Below, in pieces: positions 32,273 to 43,457 of a DNA stretch of 64,000 nucleotides. The DNA comes from Mixia osmundae IAM 14324 (lineage: Eukaryota; Basidiomycota; Mixiomycetes; Mixiales; Mixiaceae). Made by a program: the position numbers and the translations under genes. Location: NCBI RefSeq assembly GCF_000708205.1, contig NW_014575563.1, positions 109,594-173,593 on the forward strand, in the 5' to 3' direction. How positions within the stretch are numbered: the first letter of the stretch is position 1; each line of letters opens with the position of its first letter. A model generated the notes under the pieces. The model was given only the letters and a program-made list of their open reading frames with translations, had not been told where the DNA came from and did not search any database.

Positions 32273-35200
32273 TCATTGAGCATGATTCTCACTGACAATC
32301 AGCAGAGAGACTGACTGGATACGATCTTTGGCGAAGAGGAACGAGCCGGCGGCAGATTCTGCTTCGAGAAAGCGTGTCGGATAGATGACCAGATGCCCTT
32401 GAATCTCCTCGAGGACATCGTGCATTTGATCTGTTTCTTGAGAGGTGAACGGCTCTTGGAAGAGTTGTTTCTTTGTCTGTTTGCTCGTCGAGCTCGGCAT
32501 AGTACCACCCGTTCCGGCACCGGGTCCCTCGTCTTTGAGGAGCTTAGGATCATCAGCTCCTGCTGCCTTTGCTTGCTCCCTCGAGCCTTCTTGCTTGCTC
32601 AGTGAATGCGAGCTGCCTGAACGTTGCTGCGCACTGAACCTGCCACTGGTCGCAGTCGTCGGAGATCTCTCGCCTCCGCTAGATGGTGCATTGCCATCCT
32701 TGTGAGGCTTCTCGTGTCTCTGGGCCCACGCATTCCACTGCAGCAATGTATCCTTGGGTCAGCGCGTCCGATCAAGCAGCGCATCGACATAACGTACGTC
32801 CTTTAGACCATCCCAAGTCGTGACGAGATCATCTGGTACGCAGCGGAAGACCTTACGGAAGATCTGTGTGTTTCTGACTGCGACGGTCATCCAGGTATCT
32901 TTCCAGAAGCGATCCACAAGTGGATCGGCAAAGCCTTTAGGATCAATCTTCGGCGGTTGTATAGGCACGGCATAAGGCGACATCTTCGAGCCGAGCGACT
33001 CTTTGAGCTGTCCAGCTATGTCCTTACCTGGTTTCTGTTGAGCGTCATTGCCTTCCTCCCGAGCACGCTCGAGCGCAGCCCCATCAAGTCGAGCCTCGTT
33101 GCGATCCTCCTCCTTTTCAGCCGAGGTCTTCTCTTCGTCGTCCCGATCTTTGTCAGCTACCGAGCCAGCATTGGCAATATCAGAGGGGTCGCCGGCGCCT
33201 GCACCCATGGTTGACTTTGTGATCTTGCGAGAGTCATCAGCGTCTGTATTCGACTGGGTCATCTTTTGGTCGCGACTCTGGGAAAGGTCTGTCATGTCGC
33301 TCTTCTTGCTTTCCTCCTGCTCGTCTGCTTCGGCTTCTCCGCTCTCTTTGTCTGTGCTACCTTGTCGCGTGGTGTCTTTCGTATGCTTAGGCTTAGGCGT
33401 CTTGCTTTGGCGGTTGGCGAATTGCTGGGCGGATGATTCTCCCTGAGAAGTCTCACGGTCTGTTTGGCCAGGCTCCGCGCTGTCAGAGTCTGTATTGGGC
33501 GGCTTGAGGCCAAGCGGCGCTTTCTTGTGATGCTGCCCGGGTTCGTGAGCATCGACAGGTCGACCCTCAGCCATGACCTTTTCCTCGAGCGTAGGCACGA
33601 CCGTGCTTGCAGAGGCTTTACCCGATTTTTTCCCGGCAGCAATATCGACAGCCTCTGAATTCTGAGGCTTTTCGTCTTGCTTCTCCTTGTGCTTCGGATC
33701 TATATGCTCCATCGCTTCGGCCGCAGCCTCACCGCCTGCATGCTCTGTCGACTGGTCAACCTTCTGCAGCTTGTTGGCGGCCGTCTCCTTGAGACCCTCG
33801 CCAAAGGAAGCAGTCTCGCGAGATGCCTTATGAGCGCCTGACTTTACGTGATGGAAGAAACCGGTCGACTGGGTGACTTTCGAGTTGCCGCCGCCTTCCC
33901 CGTCTTCATCCGCACGGTTCTGCTCGTTGCTCGGGTCCCACGGCTTCACATCGTCTTCGTGTTGCACGGCACGACGCTCCAGCAGATCCATGTTGGCCTC
34001 TTCCGCCTCAAGTGCGTCGGTATCTAAGCCGAGATGCTCGCGCATAAGACGGATGCGTAGTGTGTGAGCAAAACGGCCGACTCTATAAGGCTTTCCACCC
34101 ATGCTGCCATCAATCAGGTCCGTGTCGCGCAGGACGCAGGCAAGTTCTGAGTCCCGATCACCTCGTTGTGAGCGCTCGTTGATGTTCGCAGATCCGATGA
34201 TCACGATACGGTCATCCACGATCATGCACTGCGGCATCGTCAGCCAGGCATGCCAAGGAAAGCACATGCGGCGCACCTTTGCATGAATGTAAATATCTTG
34301 AGTGACGAGCAAGCCAGTCTTCTTCATGCGACCCCAGCCGCGTAGACTGAAGAACGAGATGTACTCGTCCGGATCGATGCCTGCCCGCCTGAGCCGCGCA
34401 AAGATTGAGTGCTCGCCTCGTCCGATTGTTCGGTTCTGGCATTCAACGATCATGCGAACCGAGCCTGCGTCCGGATGGTCCATTGAGAGCGGATATCCCG
34501 GCACAAGGGGAATGATAATACAAGCTCTCCATGGCGTGCCCTCCTCATGTGCCTTCAGGATACGGCTGACGAGTGCGTCTCCGATCTTATTCTCTATCGT
34601 AGCTCCCTCAACTTGCGTTGATGTGATGAAGAACTGGTTTTCGATGTGAACATAGTGATCTGACATTTCGATTGCTTTCACGTAAGCAGTGGTGATCGAG
34701 TGCTCAACCCGATCCGGCGTTTGCATCGACCAGGGACCACACGAGCGGCAGATCTGAGCCTCGCAAGTGCCGGTGATACGCTGCTCTTTGAGATCCGCAG
34801 CCGTGAAGTCTGGCATGGGCAGTAGGAACGGCATCATACGAGTGTGATTCTTGGTTCGCAAAAGCATATTCCAGCGCTGTACAAAGTGTCGAACGAGATC
34901 GCGTGCTGGCTGACCAATAAGCTGTAGGCCGATGTCATGCCAAGGTTGACGAGGAACCACTTTGCGATCGTACATGTCCTCGAATGGCTTTGTCAAATTC
35001 GAGAAGTCTGATACGCGCGAGTTGCTGTAGTCTTTGCCGGGCCAGATACGCTCCTCGTCATCGTCGTCGACGAGCAGATGCTGAGGTGTATCCCATCGAC
35101 CGAAGCAGATGTCGAAGCCTCCCATGAAGGCGATTGCGCCGTCTATGACGCACATCTTCTCGTGATGTGACCAGAGCAAGGTCCTTGTGCCCATATGATC

Positions 35201-37630
35201 AGGCGATCGCTGCAAGTGTATGTTCGGGTGCAAGCCAAGTAACGTCGTCTTTGTGTGCGTCGAGTCCACAGGTGTAAAGTCGTTTGAGACTTCGCGATAC
35301 ACGATGATAAAGACCTTGACGCCTTCTTCCGCCTTGCGCTTCAAGAGATTGTCAAATCGCCACTTTTCCTCTGGCGGTCGCCGTAAGTAAAGCTCTGGTG
35401 AGATCCACCAGTCGTGTATGTGTATGGTATGCTTGGCCATTGCGATTGCCTTGCTGAGATTCCAAAAGTAATCTCGGCCGTCGACGAGCCATTGCGCGGC
35501 CACATTCATTCTGATGGGTGCGAAGCTATCGAAACGATTTTGGCCTGACCAGAGCGAGTTGGCAGCCATGCGCTCGATGGACGCGATGAATTGATCCATC
35601 TGCCGCTCGTTTTTTGCCACTAGCTTCATTTTGCGTTCCGAATTCCTGATGAAGAAGACGTGACTCGAAGTAGACTGAAGCGATCTGCCATCCTTTTCTT
35701 GTGCGTCGGTCGTCGAAGGGTCATTAGGGTCGCCGACACCGCCTGGAGTGATATCGCGCTTGTGTTGCTTTTTCAACTGCTTATGAGTCATTTGATCCTC
35801 ATCGGGCTCCTCCTTGAAGCGGTCTTCGTCGTGCTCGTCGCCCTTGTTGCCTTTCAACAAGGTCAGCATCTGCCGGTATGGCCGCCTGGGTCGCTCAAGC
35901 GTGAAGTTCATATCCATGAGGAAGACATCAAAAATCTCTGACGAGTTAGCATCGTTGGCTGCGACGACGTAGCTTTCGCGCACGATGAACCATTTGGGTC
36001 CATGGCGGAATTTGAAGTCCACTGGATGAAAGCCAGGCCGCTTACGACGTGATGCTCCTGTAGATAACACCCGCAGGTAGCCTTGCTTGCCTTGAAGACC
36101 TTGCGCGGCAGCGAGCGAGACTGCAAGGGCAGAGATCTCGAGGAACTTGCACAGCCGATTGGCATCCGCTCTGAACATGGTGGCGCGGATCAGTTTGAGC
36201 AAGTAGTTTTCAAGTGCTCGTCGCTGCATTTCCGCAAAGTCTTGTTTGCCGATTTCCTTACCATCTTTGTCTTTGCCTTCCTTTTTGAGGTAATTGAAGT
36301 AAGGCAGCGAGGTTTTAGGGAAGTTGGGAAAGCGGTCCATCTGCGTTCGTAGATTGGCGACCCGGTAATGCGCATGCAGATTGACTGCTCGCCTGATAAG
36401 TTTTGCGGCGCGAGCGGTCAGAATGACGCGTACCAAAATCACGCATCTCACGGTATATGACCCACTTGAGCAGACCATCGCCGTACTCGAGCTCTATGCG
36501 AAACAGCGCATGTGCGGCATGCAGCGGGTAGACAGAGTCGGAAATGCGAAGCTTGAGATAATTCATCAAGACTGACCGAAAGCTCAGAACAGTCTTCCGC
36601 ATAAGTGGCAGTCATCGTACCTGGTATACGCGATGTGCCATGCTCATCCCTGTCCATGCTCATCTTGATCATCATCATGCTGTTTCGCACATCAGTAGTG
36701 ATATCGCGAAAGGCGCTCGCAAACCGACCTGAGCATGCCGACTGCGAGCTCAGTGACTAGCTCGTGACCGCCGAGAGCTCTGGACATATCTTCTGGCGTC
36801 TTTGCGCTGCCACCATCGTTTCGCCCGAGCTTCTGGCGAACAGCAGCCCACCTGCTCTTGTTTGCCGACGCGTTCTTATCGTCGTCTCTTTGGCTATCCT
36901 CATGGGCGTCAGACTGCGGTCTCGCGTCTCCGTTTGTTTTCTTCTCGTTCTCCTTCTTCTCGTTGTCGGCGTCGATCTCTTGCTGGTCACGGCCATCGTC
37001 CGCAAAAGCTTGCTCTGCTTTCTTGCGGTCCCGTTCGAACTTGTGCGTGCCCGCCGAGCTCGGGACAACATTGAAGAGAGTCGCGGAGCTCTTGATATAT
37101 ACTGGGCCCAGCAGAGCCTGTACGCCGCCTTTGGCGCGCCTCTTCTGCACCTCGGCAGCAATCTTTTCCTGCTTCGTGAAGGGTCTCACGTCGTCACGCT
37201 CGAGCGAGGTATCTTGGTTTGTCGCAGACCAGAGGGCATCTGCCGTTTTGGATTCTGAGATGCTGAACGGGCCCCTCAGGGTGACAGCAGCGGACGGTCC
37301 GCCCTTGGAGAAGAGCTGATGAGCCTTGCCGGCCTCGTAGGGATCTTGCGTCGCGGCTGCTGAGGAGGATTCTTCCCTGTCCTTGGATGAAGCAGGCGCA
37401 CGAATAGGCTTGCCGTCCTGAGCCGCCTCATCTTCCTTGGCCTGCTGCTTCTTGACTCTTTCGGCAAAGCCAGGACCGAAGATGCTCTTGTGCTCGCCCT
37501 TGCCGGCAGCCTCTGTCCCCCCATGCTCGTCTGGCTTGGCGTTCCCGTTCTGGCCGGTCTCGTGCTGTTGTCTTGCCTTTTCCTTGTCGGCAGCCTCGAG
37601 AAAGGCGGCCAGGTACTCGCTCTGGCCCAT
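32273..37630 (-). CDS. SPO14: Phospholipase D1 (SPO14-type, PX/PH, two HKD motifs)
   Basis: PLD1 hydrolyses phosphatidylcholine to phosphatidic acid, a signal in secretion and sporulation. Six exons (36729-37630, 36621-36679, 36434-36571, 34277-36384, 32798-34228, 32273-32737) give 1700 residues. The first 300 residues are charged and disordered. The PX region has LRISDSVYPLHAAHALFRIELEYGDGLLKW and VNLHAHYRVANLRTQMDRFPNFP; a PH-like part follows with FKFRHGPKWFIVRESY. HKD motif 1 reads HHEKMCVIDGAIAFMGG (near residue 778). Motif 2, HAKCMIVDD, is interrupted by intron 34229-34276 and followed by GSANINERSQRGDRDSELA. About 450 acidic, Lys/Glu/Asp/Ser-rich residues precede a short conserved C-terminus (GHLVIYPTRFLEAE). 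The exon 5/6 join uses a GTACGT donor. Both active sites look intact. Confidence 0.95.
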
Positions 37631-37639
37631 CTTGGCGAG

Positions 37640-37999
37640 CTAGTAAGCCGTCGCGGGGATGTCCACGCTGGCCGGACTGGGACGGTCTACAACAAACAAG
37701 GCCAGCAAACCGGTGATCGATGACGCGATGACGTTGACTTGCCTGTCAAAGCTGGCCTCGACGCGGTCCAGGGAGGGCTCGAGGTCAAGCGAGATGCGAG
37801 CTCGGTCGCCGTCGCACGGCTCTCTTCCCTGACATGCTTCGACGCCAGTTGGCTCGGTCTTGAGATCTACTCCCCACACCCGCTGCACTTCACCTTGCAA
37901 GATCTGACAGTGCTCCATCACAGTATCTGTTCCAGGGCTATTGGCCCCTGATCCGAGCATCCAGAGCGCGAACATCCTGATGAAGAACCATCTCAACAT
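37640..37999 (-). CDS. Possible small membrane or secreted protein, unrecognised
   Basis: An open frame of 119 codons begins MLRWFFIRMFALWMLGSGANS, a hydrophobic start that could be a signal peptide or anchor, and has a second hydrophobic stretch (VNVIASSITGLLALFVV) near its end. It lies upstream of PLD on the same strand, with its stop 9 bp from the PLD start codon, so it may simply be PLD leader sequence that happens to be open. Codon composition is not clearly different from the genes around it. No family is recognised and no splice signals were needed. Confidence 0.3.
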   Translation of the reverse strand: MLRWFFIRMFALWMLGSGANSPGTDTVMEHCQILQGEVQRVWGVDLKTEPTGVEACQGREPCDGDRARISLDLEPSLDRVEASFDRQVNVIASSITGLLALFVVDRPSPASVDIPATAY

Positions 38000-38586
38000 C
38001 TCAATTCCATTCGTATGTCGGGCACGGCGAGCTTCACATCGATGCTTTCGTGGATCATTCGTCTCGATCGGCGACAATGCAGGCCCGAGCGATTTTGCAG
38101 TGAGCTGTCGTTTTGCTTGAGCGTGATGACGAGTCGGACAGCAACCACGGACCATCCATCGATCATCGATGGAAGCCAGCCAGCTTAATGCATACAGACA
38201 GACCTCCAGTCAGACGCTCTACGAGACGGTCGACGCCTCTCCAGGGGATAAAGTCAAGATCAACACGGCAGCGATATGAAGAGCGCCAGCTACGCTGCTC
38301 GTAGCGTCGCCGACACAGCGTCTGCTTTGTCGCGCACAGAGCAGCCTGCCTCGCCAGAACCCTGTCTTTCCATTCCGCGCACTCATCAGATTCGAGTCCG
38401 CAGAGGTCACACCCCTTTCCATGTCAAATGTCCAGCAGATCATGTTGTATGCATTGTGTCTGTACATCGCGAGCTGCCGGACGACGCAGAGCACGGATTG
38501 GTCGAAAGTATGATGCTGATAAGTATGAGGTCATCAGTCATTGAGGAGGTCGCGTGCCGCGTCTCGCTGTCACCGACGCCCAAAGC
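38000..38586. other. Intergenic region before SLX9
   Basis: Nearly 600 bases without a convincing gene. A plus-strand frame from 38276 runs through it (MKSASYAARSVADTASALSR, later FHVKCPADHVVCIVSV) and stays open into SLX9 in another frame. It shows no definite domain and would overlap the SLX9 start, so it is not called. Promoter and leader of SLX9 must lie here. Confidence 0.4.
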
Positions 38587-39110
38587 ATGGTCAGTAGCTC
38601 TAGCTGCCTGTCTTCTGATCGAAGCTGATCGTCTTGCTTCAGCCTCGTGCAGAGAAAGCAAACAGTGCTCGCACGCACCTCAAAGCGGCAACACTAGGCT
38701 CACATCGAGCGAAAGAGGAAATTACACCGATGCTCGTTCAGGAGCCATTACAGGCCAGCGAACCGTCTCCCTATCCGCCTGCCGCACCGTCGAGAGTAGA
38801 CAAAGGAGCAGAAAGGAGGAAGATCTTGCTACGAAAAGTGCAGGCTTCAACACAGCCGCACCCTTATTCGAAGTCGCACGCTCGACGACTGAAGCGAAAA
38901 GAAAAGACCAACCTGGCCGGTGCGAGCCTGAGCGAGCTGCAAGACGCATTGCAACAGACCACAGAGACTGTCCCTGCCCCTACGCCAGATCATGCAAGAC
39001 AGCACAAGATTAAGCAAAGTCGACAGCATCAGACTGAGCCCCTAGCCGCAAAGTCTCCCGCTCAGTCTACTGCCAAGCTCACCACTGCAAAGCGAGCAAA
39101 GATGATGTGA
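38587..39110 (+). CDS. SLX9: SLX9/FAM207-type ribosome biogenesis protein
   Basis: Slx9 is a small basic nucleolar protein needed for pre-40S rRNA processing and export. Exon 2 (38643-39110) carries the whole conserved region: PRAEKANSARTHLKAATLGSHR, then ERRKILLRKVQ and YSKSHARRLKRKEKTNLAG, then LSELQDALQQ, ending in a Lys-rich tail (TAKRAKMM). No ATG lies in that exon ahead of the conserved start. Just upstream, ATG at 38587 is followed directly by GTCAGT, and a 53-nt intron (38590-38642) ends CTTCAG. The first coding exon would therefore be the start codon alone, giving 156 residues. The family match is good; the split start is inferred from splice signals. Confidence 0.85.
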
Positions 39111-39290
39111 GCCTCACGAAGCTCTAGTAATTCGTGCTGAGGTAGCGCAGTGAAGCAGAGTCGAAGCGACTGCCGGCAATCCTCAATCACAAAGCATTTG
39201 CGGCCAACCCGTTTGCAGCGATACGACAACACGCAAAGAATACACTGTCAACTCTATGAAGACCTGCCTTGTTGTTGCGATCTTGTATGC

Positions 39291-40381
39291 TCAACGTTGT
39301 CTCACGTTCTTCCATTTCTGCATGACTGTCTCAGCCCACGCTGCCGAAACAGCTCTGAGCGCATACCCAGACTCTTGCGCCAGTCGTGACGCCTTCTCGT
39401 TGATGCGGCTCGGGCAGCTTTGTTTGAGGTAGCCCCTCAAGCCTTGCTCCGTTGCGCATCTGTCTCAGCGCGATCTCATCATCTTCTTCCTCTGCGCGCG
39501 AAATGCTCGACTCCTCCCCGGCTGCTTTCGATCTGTCCAAGAGCTTCTTCGACCCCTTGCGCATCAGCTGCCGCGTAAGCTCTAGCTCTCTCTGCGCTCG
39601 TGCGAGTCCTTGGTCGCGTTCGAGCCGCGCCTTGAGTTCTAGCTGCAGCCTCGTCCGATGCTTAGCTGCTTGCGCTGCCCGGATATCTTCGTCCTCGGGC
39701 GCTGCCCCTGGCTTTGTCTTGCTGCTGCGAACCTCTTGCGGCTTGTAGCGTTTCACTGGTAGCGCATTGAGCTGGCTTGCAATATGCAACGAGCTACCTA
39801 CTTTGATCCAGTGTGTCGACGAAGATGGTCTTGCTTGGCTTGCTAGGCCCTGCTTCTGCCGAGCCAGAGATTAAGCGGGCAGTCTCCTCATCTCTGCCGA
39901 CATCGATGAGGACGGCCAGCTGCGCCTTGACGGATGCAATCCTCTGCGTCAGAGCTGATGCATCAGCCGGGCTCCTCAGGCTCGCGAGTACGCACCTTGG
40001 CTTCTGACGCTCGCGCTCGCTCGATATACTTTGCGTCCTGAGTCTTCAACACTTGTACCAGCTCTTGCGGCAAGGCGGTATTCCCTCGATCCTGCACATG
40101 TATACCGCCCTGCGTTTGCTGTGATCTTAGCACAGGAGAGGTATCGCTGTCGATGGCCGCACCCTTGTCTTTGCCTTGATCATGCCAAAGTAGAATTCAT
40201 CCTTGTTGCGCTGACTTGCTTTCGTCTGGAGTGCTTTGATCTTGTCCTTCTTGGCATGGTAGTCCCTCGCTCGTTTGACATAATCTTTATGCTTCTCGAG
40301 CAGACCCAGCCGTTTGCGTTGTACAGGCTGCGATCGTTCTCTGTGCTGTTTCTTTGCAATGTCTAACTTTCCCGCCACCAT
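39291..40381 (-). CDS. UTP11: UTP11, U3 snoRNA-associated processome protein
   Basis: Utp11 is part of the small-subunit processome that assembles on pre-18S rRNA. Five exons (40163-40381, 39996-40109, 39802-39943, 39367-39755, 39291-39317) give 296 residues. The N-terminus carries the family blocks RSQPVQRKRLGLLEKHKDYVKRA and ASQRNKDEFYFGMIKAKTR, followed by GGIHVQDRGNTALPQELVQVLKTQD. A predicted helix LQLELKARLERDQGLARAQRELELTRQLM comes later. The terminal 27-nt exon restores the family ending VWKWKNVRQR. Introns are 46-53 nt, with donors GTGCGG, GTGCGT, GTAGGT and GTATGC. An acidic insert (EESSISRAEEEDDE) is not typical. The family is certain and the internal join at 39756-39801 is probable. 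Confidence 0.93.
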
Positions 40382-40600
40382 CTTGAACGAAGGTGGGCGT
40401 GCTTGCGCCGGCTCAGACGCTCGCTTCGGTTTCGAAGAGACGTGGCAATACCGGAAAAAAAGGACTTCGCGCGGCGCCAATGCCCCGACCAGCGTAAATC
40501 GCAAAGTATTCGGCTCAAGCCTTGCATCGCTTCCTGGGATGCGTAGCAGGTTCGCATGCAGCAAAAGTATGCATGTACAAGATGCAAAAAGATTATGATT

Positions 40601-40689
40601 TCCATGCCAGGGAGTTGAACCCTGCTCGTCCGCGATCATCTTTGATGGGAGTGAAAGGCGGAAATACTAGCCGATGTACTAGCAAGGAC
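40601..40689 (-). tRNA. tRNA-Glu (UUC) with a 17-nt intron
   Basis: Read on the minus strand, all arms can be drawn: acceptor TCCTTGC with GCATGGA (one T-T mismatch), D stem GTAC/GTAT, anticodon stem TCCGC/GCGGA with loop CTTTCA plus C, and T arm CAGGG-TTCAACT-CCCTG. The anticodon is TTC. A 17-nt intron (40636-40652) lies right after base 37, the standard place for nuclear tRNA introns. The mature length is 72 nt, and CCA is not encoded. Confidence 0.85.
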
Positions 40690-43457
40690 GATAGCACGAA
40701 AATATCGCTTGTAGATTATATACCCAAGCTAGACGCCCTGAGCGCCGGTCGAAACAGATTTTGCGACCAGAACAGACCGAGATCGCATGCTCGCGCACTC
40801 GAATCAGCTCCGTCTGGCACTCATGTGCGGCGTGCGAAGCTAGGAAGACTTTTCACCTAGTCGAATTTTAAACCGTACTGTTCGCAGTAAAGATGGTAAC
40901 TCTCCTCAGAGGCTTGACAATGCTCTCATCATATTGTAGCCGACGCATCCAACCTGTCGTACCGATAAAGTTAGATCGCCAAAGCAGGTTTGTACTGAAG
41001 ACCTGCCCACCTTGCCATAGTAAACGAGTTCCATCTACCGTAAGACAAGATGGCGTTCCCGCGGACACAAGCTAACCTCTGATAGGGCTCTTAGTGAACA
41101 TGTAGCGCTGGCCAGAATGAACCCAAATGGTACAAATGTCTGGATATCGCCTTTCAGCAATTTGCAGAGATGCTCAACGCATTCCATAGTGTCTCGCTGC
41201 TGGCCAGCGGATGTGACTTGCAAGGCAACTTCTGATGATGTTCGTAGTCTATGGTCTGATCGAAACTGCTCCCTCGGCCTTTGTTCGACCAGAAAAGAGC
41301 GTTGAAGCCCGCTCAGAGTACCGTGAAGGCTGACTATTCAAGCAGCGTGCTGTCTCGTCGTGACACCACAGTCGGATACTATGCACCGTGTCGGAGTCAT
41401 AATGCGCCCACCTCCATCGAGAGGGCTGCAATACTATCCGTACGGATACCGGCTGGCTTTGTGGTAGCTCAAGAGGCTCGTGAGAACGATGAAGATTGCT
41501 GAGAAACAGATAGTGCAACGAACGGTTTTGGTCGTTGCTTCCGATGCCGCGCAATCGTTCCCGTTCAGAGCTGCTTTGTGACGCTCTCATATTGAAGTCA
41601 GTGCTATGTACTTGCTACGCAATGGCGATTGCGACTCGGAAGGAGATGCTCGTTGAGATAGATTAGCTTGGGCGCCGGACCGCTGGGCTCTGCTGTCGCG
41701 TCGAACCTACGCCCCAAGTTGGCCCTGAGCTACAGAATGACGTAGCCCTGTAGCGCTCGCCTCGCGCATTAGAGCTCAGCAGTCACCCCACAATATTGAA
41801 TTGAAGTATCTTTGCGGCATGACCGCGAGACCTACCTGGGCAATTGGGGATCCAGTGGCGTTTCGATATCGAGGTCCGAATCCTCATACTTGCGCGCGCA
41901 TACTTGCGTCCGCATACTTGCAATTACCCGTCGGCGTGCTTACGAGCGCTCTGACTGCTCGAGCAACCTGCGCATCACCTATGCCAAAGCTTGCTGCTCA
42001 TCACTCTCCTTTCATTGAATCTGTGGTGACGTTCTGACTCGAGCAAAGGGTAAAGGCCCTGGGCACATCTTCGTCTGGCAGTCGGCATATGTGATCTCAG
42101 GACGCTCATTCAACGGCCTTGGACGATTCTCATCCTAGCAGCAAGCGTGTGCCAGGCTTGATGAAGCTTGCTAGCCATTGTCAGTTCCAGCAGACAGCGA
42201 GCGCACCCTAGTACATTTGCTCAAATATTGTCTCGAGCATCCCTCTGCTTGAAGATCTAGATGCTCAAGATTGAAGCTGATACTACGTGATATAGGTCGA
42301 ACACGCTTGTGAGGCCTCAATGCTCTTTGTACAAGAGAAGGGCAAATCGGGTTCAACTCGCAAAAATCTTCCGGTGGTTAGATGCGCGAGATGTGCGGGA
42401 TTATGGTGGCCCTACGTTTAGCAATTTTCAATATCTACAGGACATTATGCAAGGGTCATAGACAGTGCAAAGCTATACAAAATTGAAGACCTTAGCTACA
42501 AAAAGACCATACTAGCGCTTTGAAGGGCCGGAAAGCGATAGCAGACGATCTGAAGAATGCTTCTCACATCGATCCACATCGATCCTCACGCCGCACCTTT
42601 CCACCCACCTCACTGGTTCTTTGAGCTCAACGGGGCAGTCCTCCATAAGTGAACAATTACAAACGCCCCAGTCTGCTCATCGCCTATCTCTAATGCTATT
42701 TTCTCTGTCTGAGGCCTAAGTGCTCGCATACTTTGCAATCATGGCATGACGTTCGAACTGCCTTTATAAACCGGGTCCGCCCACTCGCTCGCATGTCATA
42801 TCTCATAAACGTCTCCGATCCCAATGCAAGACCTTGTCAGCCATCATACAGATCTTGCGCTGCTACAGCAGATTGCAGTACGACATCATATTCACGAGAN
42901 CGCTGCNCTGAGTTTCGATGCCTTAGTAACAGTCGTCAACGCATGGAGTCGCTGTCTGATTGGCCCATACTGTAGCAAAAGGACTACTGCGCCTGCTGCG
43001 GTCACGAAGACCGCATGAGACAGGCTACGTGTGGAGAAGGCCCTTTTAATCCGTAGGTGGCCAGTGCCACCTCCAGAGGCAATTCACCACACTCGCAGTC
43101 CTAAACGTNGCAGTGCGCCAGACATACAGCATTCAGTACCTAGTCATCAAAGCAAGATAGTATGCTCTACATATTCCATCATCAGCAGCCGGATTCTGCG
43201 CAATGACGCGAGGCGCGCTCGGACCTCGCCTCGTTCGAGATCAGGAGCGCCCATCGAGAGTCTCTCTGAATGATCTCCTCGGCACTTGTCAGCCTCTGGG
43301 TATTCCCTGAGCTCTACTTTGCTGGCCCTCTCAGAACACAAAACCGTCCGAGGACGTTCTGCAAATGGTTTAACAAGCAAGCGGTATAGATCTAATCATC
43401 CATCACTTCACAGCCATCACTACCACCTCATCACACTAGCATCNCATTCGCATCACN
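40690..43457. other. Gene-poor region of about 2.8 kb
   Basis: This is the longest stretch without a supported gene. On the minus strand between about 41590 and 40870 there are short open pieces that read like exons of a small Cys-containing secreted protein (CVEHLCKLLKGDIQTFVPFG; CLTVDGTRLLWQGGQVFSTN), but no start, stop and splice set could be fixed. From 41650 to 43440 the sequence is AT-richer, broken by stops in all frames, and holds five of the ambiguous bases. No terminal repeats or transposase-like sequence were seen. A weak TATA-like GGTATAGA lies near 43383, ahead of the next gene. Confidence 0.4.

Noticed and set aside
32299-32705. Plus-strand frames opposite the PLD C-terminus
   Set aside because: The minus strand carries the conserved PLD ending GHLVIYPTRFLEAE in frame with the spliced gene.
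38276-38590. Plus-strand frame with FHVKCPADHVVCIVSV that faintly recalls a ubiquitin-like fold
   Set aside because: The match is too short, the frame overlaps the SLX9 start codon and intron, and no splice joins it to further coding sequence.
42320-42370. Possible tRNA B box (GGTTCAACTC)
   Set aside because: No T stem, acceptor stem or anticodon arm can be drawn around it.
40690-43457. A transposon or LTR element in the gene-poor island
   Set aside because: No terminal repeats, target duplications, or transposase, polymerase or integrase-like sequence could be seen by eye.
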